A DNA stretch of 64,000 nucleotides from Neoechinorhynchus agilis (Eukaryota; Acanthocephala), in the NCBI GenBank assembly GCA_051530055.1, contig CM121342.1, forward strand, positions 14,012,001 through 14,076,000, read 5' to 3'. The position numbers and the translations under genes are program-made. The notes beneath the pieces were generated by a model. The model did no database searches, was not told the DNA's origin, and worked only from the letters and a program-made list of their open reading frames with translations. This document shows positions 1-11,769 of the stretch, in pieces; position 1 is the first letter of the stretch; every line of letters starts with the position of its first letter.

Positions 1-76
1 ACGAATGTTTGTATCGGACTGGCATTGCATCCAATGTTTGTTGCTGCCTAAATCCTTCAAACTTCGTGCATTCTAG

Positions 77-2112
77 ATGGATCTCCAAGACGAAGAACTA
101 CATGGAGATGTCGAAATGGAGGAAAGTGTTAAATGTGAAACGTCGTCGGGCGACCAGCCAGAGTGTCCTTTTGATGATGATATAGCGAAGTCATTTAAGC
201 TGGTTCGTATTTTTCAGGAAAATTCGGAAATGATAAATTCAGTGGATTTATCACACGATGGTCGCTTTATTGTTTCCAGTAGTGCGGATGATCGAATCGT
301 GATATACGATTGTTTTACAGGGACAAAAAAACGACTCATTCACAGTAAAAAATACGGCGTTGATTTAGCTCGATTCACTGTGCAATCGAACATGGTTATA
401 CATGCTTCTTCTAAAGTGGACGGTATTTATGATACAACATTTTTCTCTAATCAAATTTTGTTTTAGACAATATTCGATATTTGTCTCTTCAGGACAATAA
501 GTATATAAGATACTTTACCGGACATGAAGCGAAGTATGTTTCTGTGTTAACAACTTTTTAACTCCATTTTATGAATTTTAAGTATCTGGGTTTCGTGATT
601 TCAAAGTGCGTTCGCCTAGGATTACCGATGATATAAAATGTATTTCAATTTCTAATTTTTATTTATTTTATTTATCCTTACAGTCAGACATACGCATGGT
701 TATGTTCTTCAGATTGAGTTGATTGGTCTTACGAAATCTTCTTTTTGGGTCTCTCGGCTAAATTTTTTTTCGAAGCCTTTCGGCTGACTTGCACACATCG
801 GATGCACTTAGCCGCACTCGAAGGGACAGGACCAACCCACTTTTTGGGGGGGCCGATGGGTGATCTCAAACCTAAACCCACCCTTCCAGCAGCCTCGCAC
901 ACCCGTGGAACCCAGCGACCGGTGGCGTTGAGGCATCGACATATCGAGCGCATTATGAACGCGCACACCACACGGCCACTGGGTCCCCAGTTTCTAATGG
1001 ATAATCATTTGTGAATACTTATTCGAGCACTTTTGGAAAGAATTTGTTCTTATTGCTCAAAGTCGAAAACACCAACTGACCACTAAAAATCGCAATTATG
1101 CCTGTTTAGAAATATTATTCGACTCTCCAGTCACATGATTGATCAAGTTTTGTTCGGAGAAAGCTCGAAAATAGAGATTTTATCATTAAACCAACCCGGC
1201 TTGAAAGGTTCCGCAAACTTTTCTTACACTGCCTACTTATACTGATCATTCATGACTTTTAGTTGCGTCCATTGCCCCAAGAGTAGAATGCACTGATTCA
1301 ATGGCGACAATCATATTCCAAGCCACGATGGTTTTTTGCCTTAATAGCAATAACCTTTTTAAAATTCGCCATCTTCGAAGTCTAATATATTTAATGTATT
1401 TTTAGTGATGGCACTATTTATGTTCCTATTTGGATTTTAACACACTAAGCGATTTTTGTCTCACACTCCTCTTAGAGTAACATCAATAAGAATAATTCCC
1501 GGAATAGAGGGATTTGTTTCTGGTTCTCATGATGGTGCAGTAAAGATTTGGGACACAAGACTTGAAGAACCCATCCGTGAGATATCGACATCTCAGTGTC
1601 CTGTAGTTTGCTTCGACCCTGAAGGAGTTGTCCTTGCGCTCGGACACTGCGGATCAGTGGATTTGTATGACATTCGTGACAATGCAAGTAGCTCATTTGC
1701 GAACTTCAAAGTAGACAATGTGGAAATGTCGGACATTGTGTTTAGTCCTGATGGTCAGTCGATCGCAGTGACATCTAACGACTCAAGTGTTAGCGTTATC
1801 GACGCATTTGATGGAAAACTCAAGTTTACAATTGCTGGTTTTGGTAAGGATAACAAAGCGGCTCACCGTCTTCGATACGAATCGAGTTTCTCAGCCGGTG
1901 GAGAGTATTTGATTCGGGGTGATACAAGAGGAATTATCCCTTGTTTTGATGCTAAGACAGGGCGGCAAATCACTCATTATAATTCGGGTTTCGATCATCC
2001 TGTCAATTGTGTTCGATATCACCCGCAGAATTTAATGTTTTTGTCTTGCTCAACCCACATGAACTTTTGGTTACCTGATATGAACGTAATCGAGAAAAAG
2101 ATAAAAAAGTGA
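77..2112 (+). CDS. WDR82: WDR82/Swd2-like WD40 protein, three exons
   Basis: Homologue of WDR82 (yeast Swd2), the WD40 subunit that links Set1/COMPASS H3K4 methyltransferase and PP1-PNUTS to RNA polymerase II. Exons 77-422, 467-533 and 1476-2112 join in phase through GT-AG introns and total 1050 nt (349 aa). Exon 1 carries an acidic extension of about 35 residues, then the family motif SKKYGVDLARFT. Exon 2 encodes the run IRYLSLQDNKYIRYFTGHE, nearly identical in known WDR82. Exon 3 has WD blades with KIWDTR and CFDPEG and the family ending STHMNFWLP. Intron 2 is 942 bp and holds a GC-rich block. The acidic N-terminus and a short lysine-rich tail are not typical. Start chosen as the first in-frame ATG. 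Confidence 0.93.
740..1010. other. GC-rich block inside WDR82 intron 2
   Basis: About 270 bp that is clearly richer in G and C than the surrounding AT-rich intron, with runs of seven or more G/C. It is open on both strands, but neither translation resembles a known domain. It is probably a degraded insertion; family unknown. Confidence 0.35.
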
Positions 2113-2638
2113 ATGTCTTTGTTTCCTTTGTTTCTTGTGCGTATGGTAACGAAATGGAGTTGAGTCAAATGCTCGTGGTAGTGTCAGAAATACTCATTGT
2201 ATCAAAGGTGTTCAAAGTACTTAGAGACACGCAAACACGAGTGAAAGCGCACACTAATGCAGTCAAAGAGATTGATTTGTGTCGAGGTGGAACCACAAAT
2301 ATCGCTGTCCCTGCCCTACGTTCATAATGATGCACTGTTTCCGTCTTTGGAAATAACGACATTTGCTTGTAGCGCTCACTGAATTAGTTCCTATTAACAT
2401 TATATCTTAGTTTTTATGAAATTCAACTTACGACTTTGTGGGGTTGAGTCAACATCCGCTTCTAAATTATGACTAGGAAAAAATAACGAGCTGCTTTTTG
2501 GACACTAAAATAGCATTATTGCTACAAAAACCATGGGAAGTTTCAGAGTCTTTGGTTAAAAATATGGTGACATATAAAAGTAAACTTGAGAATAAAACGT
2601 AACCTTAGAAGGCTTTTTACATGTATCAATAAAAAAAG

Positions 2639-3712
2639 TTGAAATCCTTAGAATATACACCAAATTTTCGACCTATGCCAAGTCCACTAAAGCGAGATAA
2701 CTTGTTTCAAAAATATTTTTACCGAGAGATTCTCCTTTTGCTGTCTTTAAAGCTAAACCCTGCATATTGTCTAAATGTAAAACGGGAACGCTGCAATATT
2801 CCGAAGAGATCATCTTATCCACTATTCGACTATCGGCCACGAGCACCTACATACCTACCGCCGTTTATAGCAGCTGAGAATTATAGGAAATCATTTGACA
2901 CATTTTCAACAAGACCGACTTACGAGCCCAGGTATGCACAACATTACGCTCCAGTGCAACCAACGATAACTACATCTCATGTTGGACAGTTAAAGCCGAA
3001 GAACTACGATTCCCAATTCCAAGCACAAAGACCAATGTTCTATGCACCAAGACTTATCAACACTGAGACCTATCCAATGCCAGTACAGCAGAGACCGTTT
3101 ATATCACAATCAGTTGAAAAACCATCCACACCATTTAGATTTAATGTTCAACCTTCGCCACCAGTAAAATTCCATCAAATACCACCTTTAACGGTTGAAA
3201 CTCGACCACCACCGCCACCAATGCCAGCTCAAAACAACCAGGCTCAGATGCCAATAATAGAAGAGACTACAGGAAAAGTCGATGACCCACATATTGTCAC
3301 TGAAAACAATATAAAGAATATTTTCCCGAAAAAAGGAGAGCACGTGATCGTGCTTAGAGATGATGGAATATTTAGCATTTCGAGAGTGACAGGGGAGATA
3401 GCCTTTCAGTCGTCCAAGTCATCGGGAGGTAAGAGTCGTAGATTATCTTCTCCACATGAACGAATCCGCGACCATCCACCAATATGTTCATCCCACCGGT
3501 CAAGTCACCATCCGTTTCAGTGGTACACTGGACCTCCAGGTTCATTTTTAATTCACGAAGATGCAGCTATTCATTCCGATCGATTCGATGGGTGGGTACC
3601 GATAGATCAATTCTATGGTATTGATGGCCAAGCTCAATATGTGCCTCAAATTGCAGAAATGTCGTCGTCAGATGAAGAACTTAATTATAACGGCACTAAG
3701 AACTCCTCGTAA
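2639..3712 (+). CDS. Proline/tyrosine-rich hypothetical protein
   Basis: Open frame of up to 357 codons ending at 3712. The middle is low-complexity, rich in Pro, Tyr, Gln and Arg, with PPPPPMP around residue 195. The last 150 residues look more ordinary (a block near EHVIVLRDDGIFSISR, then His/Ser-rich, then an acidic SSSDEELN tail). The first in-frame codon is not ATG; the earliest ATG is near 2676, and residues before about 50 may be intron, so the true 5' end is unresolved. It lies about 0.5 kb downstream of WDR82 on the same strand. I do not recognise the family. Confidence 0.5.
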   Translation: MKSLEYTPNFRPMPSPLKRDNLFQKYFYREILLLLSLKLNPAYCLNVKRERCNIPKRSSYPLFDYRPRAPTYLPPFIAAENYRKSFDTFSTRPTYEPRYAQHYAPVQPTITTSHVGQLKPKNYDSQFQAQRPMFYAPRLINTETYPMPVQQRPFISQSVEKPSTPFRFNVQPSPPVKFHQIPPLTVETRPPPPPMPAQNNQAQMPIIEETTGKVDDPHIVTENNIKNIFPKKGEHVIVLRDDGIFSISRVTGEIAFQSSKSSGGKSRRLSSPHERIRDHPPICSSHRSSHHPFQWYTGPPGSFLIHEDAAIHSDRFDGWVPIDQFYGIDGQAQYVPQIAEMSSSDEELNYNGTKNSS

Positions 3713-3762
3713 TTTTTTATAAAAACTTTTATACATATTTGTAGTGGTCTCTTTTACACTGG

Positions 3763-6700
3763 TCAGCTGGTGAATTCAATTATTATGCAAGCAGCCAAGT
3801 AGCACACATAAATGGCAATCAATGAGAATCCCAGTGGTTTTGAAAAGTGGAATCGACATAAAGGAAGCACGATGAGGGTAAGCGCGATAATTCCAACTAG
3901 GCTGTAAGTCACGACTATTTGAAGGAGTGATGTTTGTATGTACAATGGAATTGGGTACATTTGAACAGCCAAATAAGTCAACGGGATTCCCATTCCGAGT
4001 AGAATATCTAAAAGTTTTGTTCTAAGATGTGCTTAGTGTTTAAGTGGTTCTTACTTAGAAGTGGCCCCGCGTAGCATGCTGAAATCGCCATGTTAGGCAT
4101 TCCATTCCGTGCCATTACCACGTCTGATACTGAATCTGTGATGTTTAAAGAATTTTTGTCTATATATTAATCAAATATGGTTTTTCTAGATTTAGTTCAG
4201 CTTTATCGACAAATACTAAACAGCTGAAAAATCGATTTCATCACTTTTCGATACTAAATCACCAACATCGAATCATGAAGACAGAAAAATTAAATTGAGA
4301 TTTTGATTTTAAAAACGAAAGCCATTGTTTGTCGATGAACTATAACGGTCTTGAGTCCAAAAAACACAACAAATCTTTGAAAAATATATCAATATATGGG
4401 CTTTAATCAGCTCCGTTCCAATTCGCAAAGTTTAAGAAACTTTCCATGCTATTAAGAATTAAAAATTTAAGCTAGTTAATGCCTTGATCTATGTAGTTTT
4501 TAAAACGATAACTGAAAGTGTCACACAATCCCTAGTAAAATGCTTGTTAATTCGAATTTCTTGGTCTAAACGCAACATTTTGAAAAAACTCTTTTCGATC
4601 ATTTCAATCAATTAATAAATTAAAATTGGAACATCAAATCAAAAACTTATGGCACTGACATACCTGCCATGCTGTTTCCGAATGCAAGAAGAGTCATTCC
4701 CATCAATACTTGACTGATATTCAATATTATTCCAATCGCCTATTGATTTCCTGTAATTACCGCATCTTGCAAAAACTTCAGCCTTACATTTAACAGATTG
4801 ACGACATTCTCTGCAATCACATATATCCAAATCATTGACATCGGAAAGGAAATTAACGCAAACACCTAAATAGCAAAGATTATCAACATACCAATGGCAA
4901 CCTTTCGAATTTTGAAGATTTAAATATATCATATATCATTGTCATCGAGATAAATTTGATTGTACGTTGGCGAATCCTGTCCCCGGTGTTATCGATACTC
5001 ATGATTAGATTAATTTACAATAGCGACTGAAGAGGCAAGGAAAACCTTGTGAAATATTTCTCAAATAAATGAGTATCGATAACATCGGGGCAGGATTCGC
5101 CAACGTACAATTTAAAGATATGGTATAAAATCATTCTAAACGATACGTCCTTAAAAACGAAGAGTAGCAATTTTTCGGTTGCATTCGGTTAAGACTGCAG
5201 CACGTAGGATTTTTCAGAAAAAGTATTAAAATTGGACTTACTTTAAAACCCAAAGTTTGAGTCCAATAATTAGGATTAATTTTAAAACAGAGCTTTAAAT
5301 ACCATTGATGATATTAACGAGAGTCTATTAAAGTGTTTGCAATGAAATTTGCCTATAAGGATCCAAAGGATTTTATCGGTTACACCTATACATACCCAGA
5401 TAAATCTTGGTTCTTCATTATAGAATGTACTTGCAAAGACGATGAGAAAAAACGCAAATCCAATTGGTAATACTATCGCACCCAGTGGTACTTTTGCGCT
5501 TCCAACTTTGTACATCAAGGTTCCGGTAAGCAAAAGACCAGTTAGAGGAGACAACAAGCAGTGTAAGCTGTTAAGAACCCGATTCCAATTGTGATTTTCA
5601 ACATCGTTCATAATTTGTGGACACGACAGGCGAAATAGCATCACGGGAATATACTAAAAATAAAATGAATGTTGTCGTCGTTCGATTTAGTACCCAAAAT
5701 AGTTACTTTTCCCGAACCCAAATTTGAATTGACGATTGGAAATTTTTTAGTTCAAACTATCGAAATCGGTTAATATTATTAACACTAGTTGTTAGACATC
5801 CTTTAAAGCAACTGTGAAACTGTTTCGTATGAATCGAAATAGAATATTTTACGAAATGCCCTAAATTAATTGAACTGCAAAAATAAAAACCTTCGGAACA
5901 ATAGACTGAAGAAGGCCTACACGAAGGTCGAAAACGATCAAACAAATCAATTATTATAATTCGCTATAAAAAAGTAAATGATGAACATCTTTACAAAAAT
6001 AGATATGCTAACTCCACTTATATTCTTCTTTTTTAATAAGACACTTCTTCCACTTTAGGGTAAGTTATAGTGAAGAAAATAGATAATTTAGGTAAGCCAT
6101 AATAGACTGGATGTGATGTTTTTAAGAACACAAAGAAATAGTCATTTTTGGTCCGGGAAAAGTGAAATATAAAATTATTTGAATAGAATACCTTTATGAT
6201 TGCCAATATCAGGCGCAGAGTGGTAGGTTCTCCGTCGTAAAGGGAGATCATTGCAATGATTTTCGAGCACGGAACAAGAGATAGCATCTTTCTGATAACC
6301 ATTGCTTTATTCTATGAATACAAGTCTCAAAGTTTTGGTGAGTATATGGCGCGGATTGATCGCTCGAAGTCAGTGATGCTGATAATGCATCTAAGTCATC
6401 CGGAGATCTCCAATTATCCATATCTTCACTATGTATGTCGTCGGCTGGTTCTGCAGTTCCGATACGTTCATCAGGTTCTCCCACAGAAGAGGATTCGTCT
6501 ATTAAAAGGTACTGTGCTTCATTCAAAGTTGATGTATTGCTTCTTGACCTGGGCCATAGATCAGCTCTTCTCCAACTTCGAATGCCATTAACGAGTGCTT
6601 TTACTATCTTGGTCGAAATCACAAACAAAACGTACGAGCCATAGACAACCAATAGGGCTTTTTACGAGCAAAAAGTAGTTCTTTAAATGCTTCCTTATTT

Positions 6701-8038
6701 TGTTTTAGTGCACTAACCTATGGCATCTTGTAACCTAATTTGCTGCCGGTAGATAATTGTTGAGATTAAGAAAGATGCGAGGAGCAAGAAAGTAATGTCT
6801 CTTAAAAGCGGTCGTTCGATTGATTTAAACGGGTTTGTCACTGATACTAAGCCAACTACTCCTGTGCATATGAATATTGCCGCTCCTGTTTTAGCAGTTT
6901 TTAGCAAATAAATTCACGGAATATGCTCACCTAATAAAGCTCCGAAAGCTAGTCCAGTCGATTCACCCAGCATAGCTGATGGATCACGAGAAGACGACTT
7001 TTGCTTGCTGGAAAAAACTGCTAATGATGCTGATATGATATCTGGAGCTCCGTTGCCAAGAGCAAGTAAAGTTACACCCTAAAAATATTTTTTGATTTAA
7101 CTTGATAGACAATAAAAAAATCAGAATAATGGCATTTCCAATAAGCGATAAGAGTCGCATTTACAATGAAGTGTTTCAATGTAAAAGTTAAGAATCGTTT
7201 CAGGCTTACTAACTCCATAAATTAAAATTATATACAAAAGGAAGAAGTCTCAAACTTCTTTTGCGGCGCTTTAGTGTTAGAAACAACCTCTTAAGCAGTA
7301 GCGCTGAAGCACTCAAAAAAGCTGTTTTAATCTGACTTGCCGGTTACATTAATATTGTGTGTTGAAGTGATGTCTTTTCCATGGCTGATAATCTTTCCTT
7401 TAGACTGTGTGTCAAAGGAAAAAATATCAGTCGTGGAAAAGGCCTCACCTCAACACAGAACTCGAAGAAATATTTTCTCAGATTATGGTCGCCAAATTTA
7501 TGAGGCATTAGTCGAAACATAAAGGAAATGACCATTAATAAGTGCAACTTTTTGACCGGAAACATTCAATAAAAAGAATTTTGAAATGATTCAATGCGGC
7601 TAGGGTTCCATACTGACCGCAACGTTTTCACTAAGCCGCAACAACTCGGATATGTAGTGAAGTGATGGACAGAAGCTGAAAACGAGATGGATGGATGAAT
7701 TTTAGCACACGTTGAACCTACAATTCATCGGCACAGATTCCAACACAAATGAAAAGTATGATAAGACAAATACCCTAAACGATAGAATGAAGTTTTTTAA
7801 CGGAAATGTTTTTTTTGTTGCTTACCAATGGTAGAAGGCTAAGAGGAACTAGTCTTTGAGAAAAGTTGCAATACACAAATGCAAGGATATTGGCATATCC
7901 GCCTTGATGGCAGGTTGGTTCGTTTTTAGTGAAATCGCAGATCGCGCTGTAGTTTGCGATTGAATGAAGGTCACGACAAATGAAAGATCGGCTGTCCGAA
8001 TGTCTGTAGTGATTATAATCGATTGCAGATTGGTTCAT
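3763..8038 (-). CDS. SLC8B1: Mitochondrial Na+/Ca2+ exchanger NCLX-like (SLC8B1), multi-exon
   Basis: CaCA-family cation exchanger of the NCLX branch, which in other animals extrudes Ca2+ from mitochondria in exchange for Na+. Supported exons on the minus strand: 8038-7826, 7078-6931, 6885-6718, 6657 to about 6193, 5653 to about 5320, 4739-4664, 4135-4055 and 4007-3763; the last three join perfectly in phase. The first exon has the NCLX luminal Cys motif (CDF...CHQGGY). The alpha-1 repeat reads LLALGNGAPDI; alpha-2 reads TLLAFGNSMADSVSD then ARNGMPNMAISACYAGPLLN. A hydrophilic central loop (about 6600-6350) is acidic and Ser-rich. The C-terminus has paired membrane helices ending IIIEFTS. Two problems: no exon for the helix before alpha-1 was found between 7826 and 7078, where a foldback element sits, and the frame changes near 6300-6250. 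Confidence 0.87.
4957..5115. mobile_element. Foldback/MITE-like element with about 45-bp inverted ends
   Basis: Two near-perfect inverted arms (about 4959-5005 and 5070-5113; core GTACGTTGGCGAATCCTG on the left and its complement on the right) enclose about 65 bp of AT-rich DNA. It has no coding capacity and lies in an NCLX intron between exons at 5.6 kb and 4.7 kb. Size and structure fit a non-autonomous DNA transposon hairpin. Target duplications were not identified. Confidence 0.75.
7355..7465. mobile_element. Hairpin MITE in NCLX intron
   Basis: Inverted arms beginning TTTTCCATGGCTGATAAT and closing with the approximate complement (AAAGGAAAAAATATCAG then GTGGAAAAG), with outer matching ends TGTGTTGA / TCAACACA. 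A relative of this hairpin occurs at about 13553-13622. It lies where an NCLX exon would be expected. Confidence 0.7.
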
Positions 8039-8368
8039 CTATAAGAGAGTATATCCGAAAAGCGTGATTTTTTTCAGTGTGAGTATATGACTAAGTGTGA
8101 CAGTTAGATGCGTGAGTGAGTTGTAGATGGGGAAAGAGATGATGTTGCAGCGAATGAAAAATCCGGTGGCATGTTTACCGAAAGAAGTGGATGCAGGTGA
8201 TTTGGGAAGGTTCCATTAAATTCGCACTAAAATTAGAGTGAATAAGCGAAGATTAATTACTAGCAGCTTTGATGCTTCTCATAATGTTGTTATACATTTT
8301 AAGATTAGAGTGAAGGTTTCAAGTGAAAATGATACGTTTTGAACATTATATTACGACTTTTATTCGTG

Positions 8369-8941
8369 TTAAGTGTTCATTAGAGCTCGATATTCTTTAG
8401 CAAGTGATTCAATCGACTTCTTGTCTTCGACAGGCATTTTGAATTTCATTGGAACCATCTCGAATCTAATCCGATTTCTGCTCAAAGTTATCTCGTACTC
8501 TTGCAATTGTTTGAAAAATGATCGATTCGGATTTATATAAGGTCTTCGTGCTCTTATGGCATCCAAGGCCATGTCCAGGGAAACTTTACAACTCCATAGC
8601 AAATACGCTGCAATAAAGGACGGAGCGCGCGATATCCCAGAAGCACAATGCACGAGGATATTCTTTTTGAAAGAACGAGCTTCATGAATGTATGAATTGC
8701 TTTTGCTAAAAAGATGGGCAATATCGGTTTCCAGATCATCCCAAACGAGCAATTGGTATTGATTGACTCCTTCAATCGGACGGTTATCTTTGAGACAGTA
8801 CGAAAGGGTTGTTTCTATTCGATTTTTATTATCCTTTCGAAGACTGTTGAAGTCATTCAATGATCCAAGATACAAATACGGCAAGATTTTACTCATCGAG
8901 AGATTGTCAGACTGTTGCGACATTCGTTTGTTGAACTCCAA
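8369..8941 (-). CDS. Dual-specificity protein phosphatase, intronless
   Basis: 190-aa atypical dual-specificity phosphatase. After an 18-residue leader comes the DSP opening ILPYLYLGSL. The general-acid aspartate is probably in VWDDLETDI, and the active-site loop is HCASGISRAPSFI, matching HCxxGxxR with nucleophile Cys and phosphate-binding Arg intact. This is followed by ARRPYINPNRSFFKQL, the usual helix after the catalytic site. Size and architecture resemble the DUSP14/18/21/28 group, which lacks a MAPK-docking domain; the exact orthologue is uncertain. It lies just upstream of NCLX on the same strand. ATG at 8941 is the first in-frame ATG. Confidence 0.92.
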   Translation of the reverse strand: MEFNKRMSQQSDNLSMSKILPYLYLGSLNDFNSLRKDNKNRIETTLSYCLKDNRPIEGVNQYQLLVWDDLETDIAHLFSKSNSYIHEARSFKKNILVHCASGISRAPSFIAAYLLWSCKVSLDMALDAIRARRPYINPNRSFFKQLQEYEITLSRNRIRFEMVPMKFKMPVEDKKSIESLAKEYRALMNT

Positions 8942-9152
8942 TACATCGATTTTTTCAGACCTTATTGGTTGCTATGGACACTTTAGTGGGGAATTGAGTA
9001 AATGATATAAAAATCTCAAGTTTTAATTCTGTAATTCTTTATTTTTCTCTCCGAAGAGACAGTAAGGATTGCAGTGTTCCTGAGACTTTGGGTACGGATG
9101 TGCACATCCCATCGCTGCCGTTGCGGAGCGACCGTGGATCCCTCGCGACGCC

Positions 9153-9692
9153 ATGGTCTCGTCTGTCGGCAATCAGGCGGAAGGCACACTCACGACACTC
9201 CGAAGGGAACGCAATTCTCTTAGTCGTGCCTTGAATACTGTGAATGCGCCCAACATCCTAGAGCCGAACAATCTTTGCCGACTCGATGATCTGACGGTGT
9301 CACAGTATTCCAGTTTTGTCTCGGGGACGCCGTTCGTATTTAGCAACATAAAATTCGACGCTATTAAACTGGAGGAGCAGAAGCAACCGCCGCTGAGGAT
9401 CACCAAAAGAGATCAAATACAGGAACCTGAGTCGAAATCATTAGCGTCGTTCCCTTTGGGGTCGCGACACTCAGGTCGTTTCGTATCGCAGGACCTGATC
9501 CCATTTTACTTCAGTTTGGCATTTGCCAAAGATGTTGCAGTAAATGGGACCAGCGATTCGCTGATTAATAATTGCTGTAGAATGCAAAAACGGATATCAT
9601 CTTTGGGGTGCAAAATCAAATTTTGCATTATAAGTTTTTATCGCTTTTTGAGAACAGACCTTTTAAAACGCGTTGGCCAAAGAAGCGGATGA
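9153..9692 (+). CDS. Hypothetical 179-aa protein
   Basis: Open frame from an ATG in favourable context (GCCATGG). The first 400 bases are much richer in G+C than the surroundings, unlike random ORFs here. The translation is Ser/Leu/Arg-rich with no recognisable domain; the C-terminal 45 residues look less coding-like and may be intron or UTR. It lies 0.2 kb from the phosphatase, divergently transcribed. Confidence 0.35.
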   Translation: MVSSVGNQAEGTLTTLRRERNSLSRALNTVNAPNILEPNNLCRLDDLTVSQYSSFVSGTPFVFSNIKFDAIKLEEQKQPPLRITKRDQIQEPESKSLASFPLGSRHSGRFVSQDLIPFYFSLAFAKDVAVNGTSDSLINNCCRMQKRISSLGCKIKFCIISFYRFLRTDLLKRVGQRSG

Positions 9693-9699
9693 TGATCGG

Positions 9700-10600
9700 A
9701 AATTTTCTGCTTCCATTTGGTCGACGACTAAAATTCTAAGCAGGCATAAGATTTTCCCCATAGATGTAAAGATTACAAGTGTTATTTAGATCCTCACCCG
9801 GTAAATTAGAAGTTAATAGGCGTTGAATAGACCGAGAAAAATCTAGGTAAAACTATGGTTTATTATGCACACTAAAATATTTTCATACCTCCAAACGCAT
9901 CGTTTTATCCCCAAAAACCCAACCATTCCGAAATCTAAAATCAGAGCCAAGAGAACGTCTTTTCAAAAGTCGTGTTGTCGCTTTGACTCATTTTTACGAA
10001 ACATGTAAACCCCCTCAGCGACGTTTACGAGATTTAAGTTCGCATTTTAGCTCTCTTAATTTTTGTCAATTTGGTATTTGCTCGTTTTTTTTGTCAAGTG
10101 CAAAACAATTCGAAGTCAATTTAGTGGCAAAAATTAAGAAAATCATTGCTTTGTAGCTTTTCGTGAAAAAGCAACAACTCATTTATGTAAAAAGTCATGT
10201 AGACGTTTACGGTGCTCGTGAAAGTTTACTTAATTTATGGCAAACGGCAATTATTCTTAGCGATAATGATTTTCTTGATCTCGATAAACTCTACGTAACT
10301 AACAAAAAAGTGTTTTTTATTTAAAAAAGGATATCAGGACTACGCTTTGTATTCATCTGATACTCAAAGCGAGCTAGAAATCATTGGGAAATGTTATGCG
10401 ATTGGTGGTCAGAGCTTCGAAGACGCAATTAAAGGAGAAGATTTGAATTGATGACGACGGGAGGCAATTATTTAGTTGTTTCCCATCCTTCTATCGACAA
10501 AAGATAAAAAAAAATATTATTTTTACAACAATGACCTTGCTTCTCTATGTGCCATGTGAAAAGAAAGCTGTTACTAACTTGCAGAGATTTAATTGTTTTT
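9700..10600. other. Intergenic, AT-rich, nothing recognised
   Basis: About 0.9 kb without a supported gene, repeat or RNA. Short homopolymers only. Confidence 0.5.
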
Positions 10601-10621
10601 CGTTCTTTAGAATGCAATTTG

Positions 10622-11044
10622 TTAATATTTACAAAGTGAAATTTTGAGCGATTCTCTTTTTACTCGAGTTCGCTTAAACTTTCTCTCAAAAAAGGGTGTC
10701 AAACTGCATTCTGGCTTAAATTTCAATCCGTTTTGGGATAAGTTGAAATTATCAAAACTTAAAAAAAAAAGAATCTGATATGAACACCAAATAAAGGTGG
10801 CTATGAGCCAAACCGTGATTTTCAGAAGCACACGTGCGCACCTCGATACACGCCGGTATTTATGGCTCCATTGCTGTATTGAATCGAGCCGTAGAGCAAC
10901 AAAATGTGCCTCAATTCTCTTTATCGAGAGTACTTCACCTATTTCCCTACTCCCGACATTACAAATACGTTCATTGTAGACGTCTAAGACAATTGCACGT
11001 GCACTATAACCGGATTTTCTATTTGAGAACTCTATGCTGTTCAT
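10622..11044 (-). CDS. Doubtful 140-aa ORF divergent from membrane-protein gene
   Basis: ATG-initiated frame with one possible membrane segment (ITVWLIATFIWCSYQILFF) and a very basic C-terminus. Its start is only about 20 bp from the start of the plus-strand gene, leaving little room for two promoters, so this may be a chance frame. No family recognised. Confidence 0.2.
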   Translation of the reverse strand: MNSIEFSNRKSGYSARAIVLDVYNERICNVGSREIGEVLSIKRIEAHFVALRLDSIQQWSHKYRRVSRCARVLLKITVWLIATFIWCSYQILFFLSFDNFNLSQNGLKFKPECSLTPFFERKFKRTRVKRESLKISLCKY

Positions 11045-11062
11045 TGAGACTTGTTAACTAAA

Positions 11063-11761
11063 ATGAGAAGATCAGCGACAAATATTAAACTTAACCAATT
11101 GATAAATTTACACGCGAATTCCGAGATGTTGGGAAGGATGACCGATCAAGTTGTTCATGAATACAAAGAGGAAACAGAAGCCTTCGACAAAATCGCAAGA
11201 AGATATAAGATCGGAATGTGTTCATATTTCGTCGTCGTTGGTCTACTCCAAGTTTGTATTGGTACCTATACATTTGTTAAAATTAATGAAAGTGAACGTA
11301 CGTACGAAGAATTGAGCCGGTATTTCCAATTAAGGAAATGGATTTTCGTAATCGGTCGTGTCCTAATCCTAAAATTGCCGCATATCTCGTTTTTCACATT
11401 AGCAACTGCGAAGGAAATATACTCTATATGATTTTTCTCCATTGAATAGATTACAAAATCCATTTCTAGAGACATTTATGTGTTATGCACAGTATACATA
11501 ATATTCGGATGCGTTTCGCTCATAGAAACCCTCATAATCTTCATGGAGAGTTTGGTCTTGTTCAATAGATATATAAAAAAAATTCAAGTGGTCTTCACCA
11601 CTGTGGATGGCTTGTTGCAAATGGCGGTTCATCTTACAATTCTATCGTTCTCTCACAGAAAAGGGACCTATTGGACGATCAGAGGACTCAATGCAGCTTC
11701 AGCCTATTTTCTAGTGGGCTGTTTTATTGCACAATGTGGAAAAATTGCACTCATAATATAG
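11063..11761 (+). CDS. Small multi-span membrane protein, two exons
   Basis: Starts at ATG 11063. Exon 1 gives a charged N-terminal stretch of about 48 residues, then a membrane helix (SYFVVVGLLQVCIGTYTF). A likely intron of about 110 bp runs from near 11354 to near 11471. Exon 2 gives helices in YVLCTVYIIFGCVSLIETL, TTVDGLLQMAVHLTILSF and ASAYFLVGCFIAQCGKIALI, about 200 aa in all with four helices. Topology resembles small tetraspan proteins of the MARVEL or TMEM type, but no diagnostic motif is present and I do not assign a family. Confidence 0.55.
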
Positions 11762-11769
11762 CTTTGCAT

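Noticed and set aside
10797-11061. Plus-strand frames overlapping the doubtful minus-strand ORF
   Set aside because: They are overlapping shadows in a slightly GC-richer patch, with no family features.
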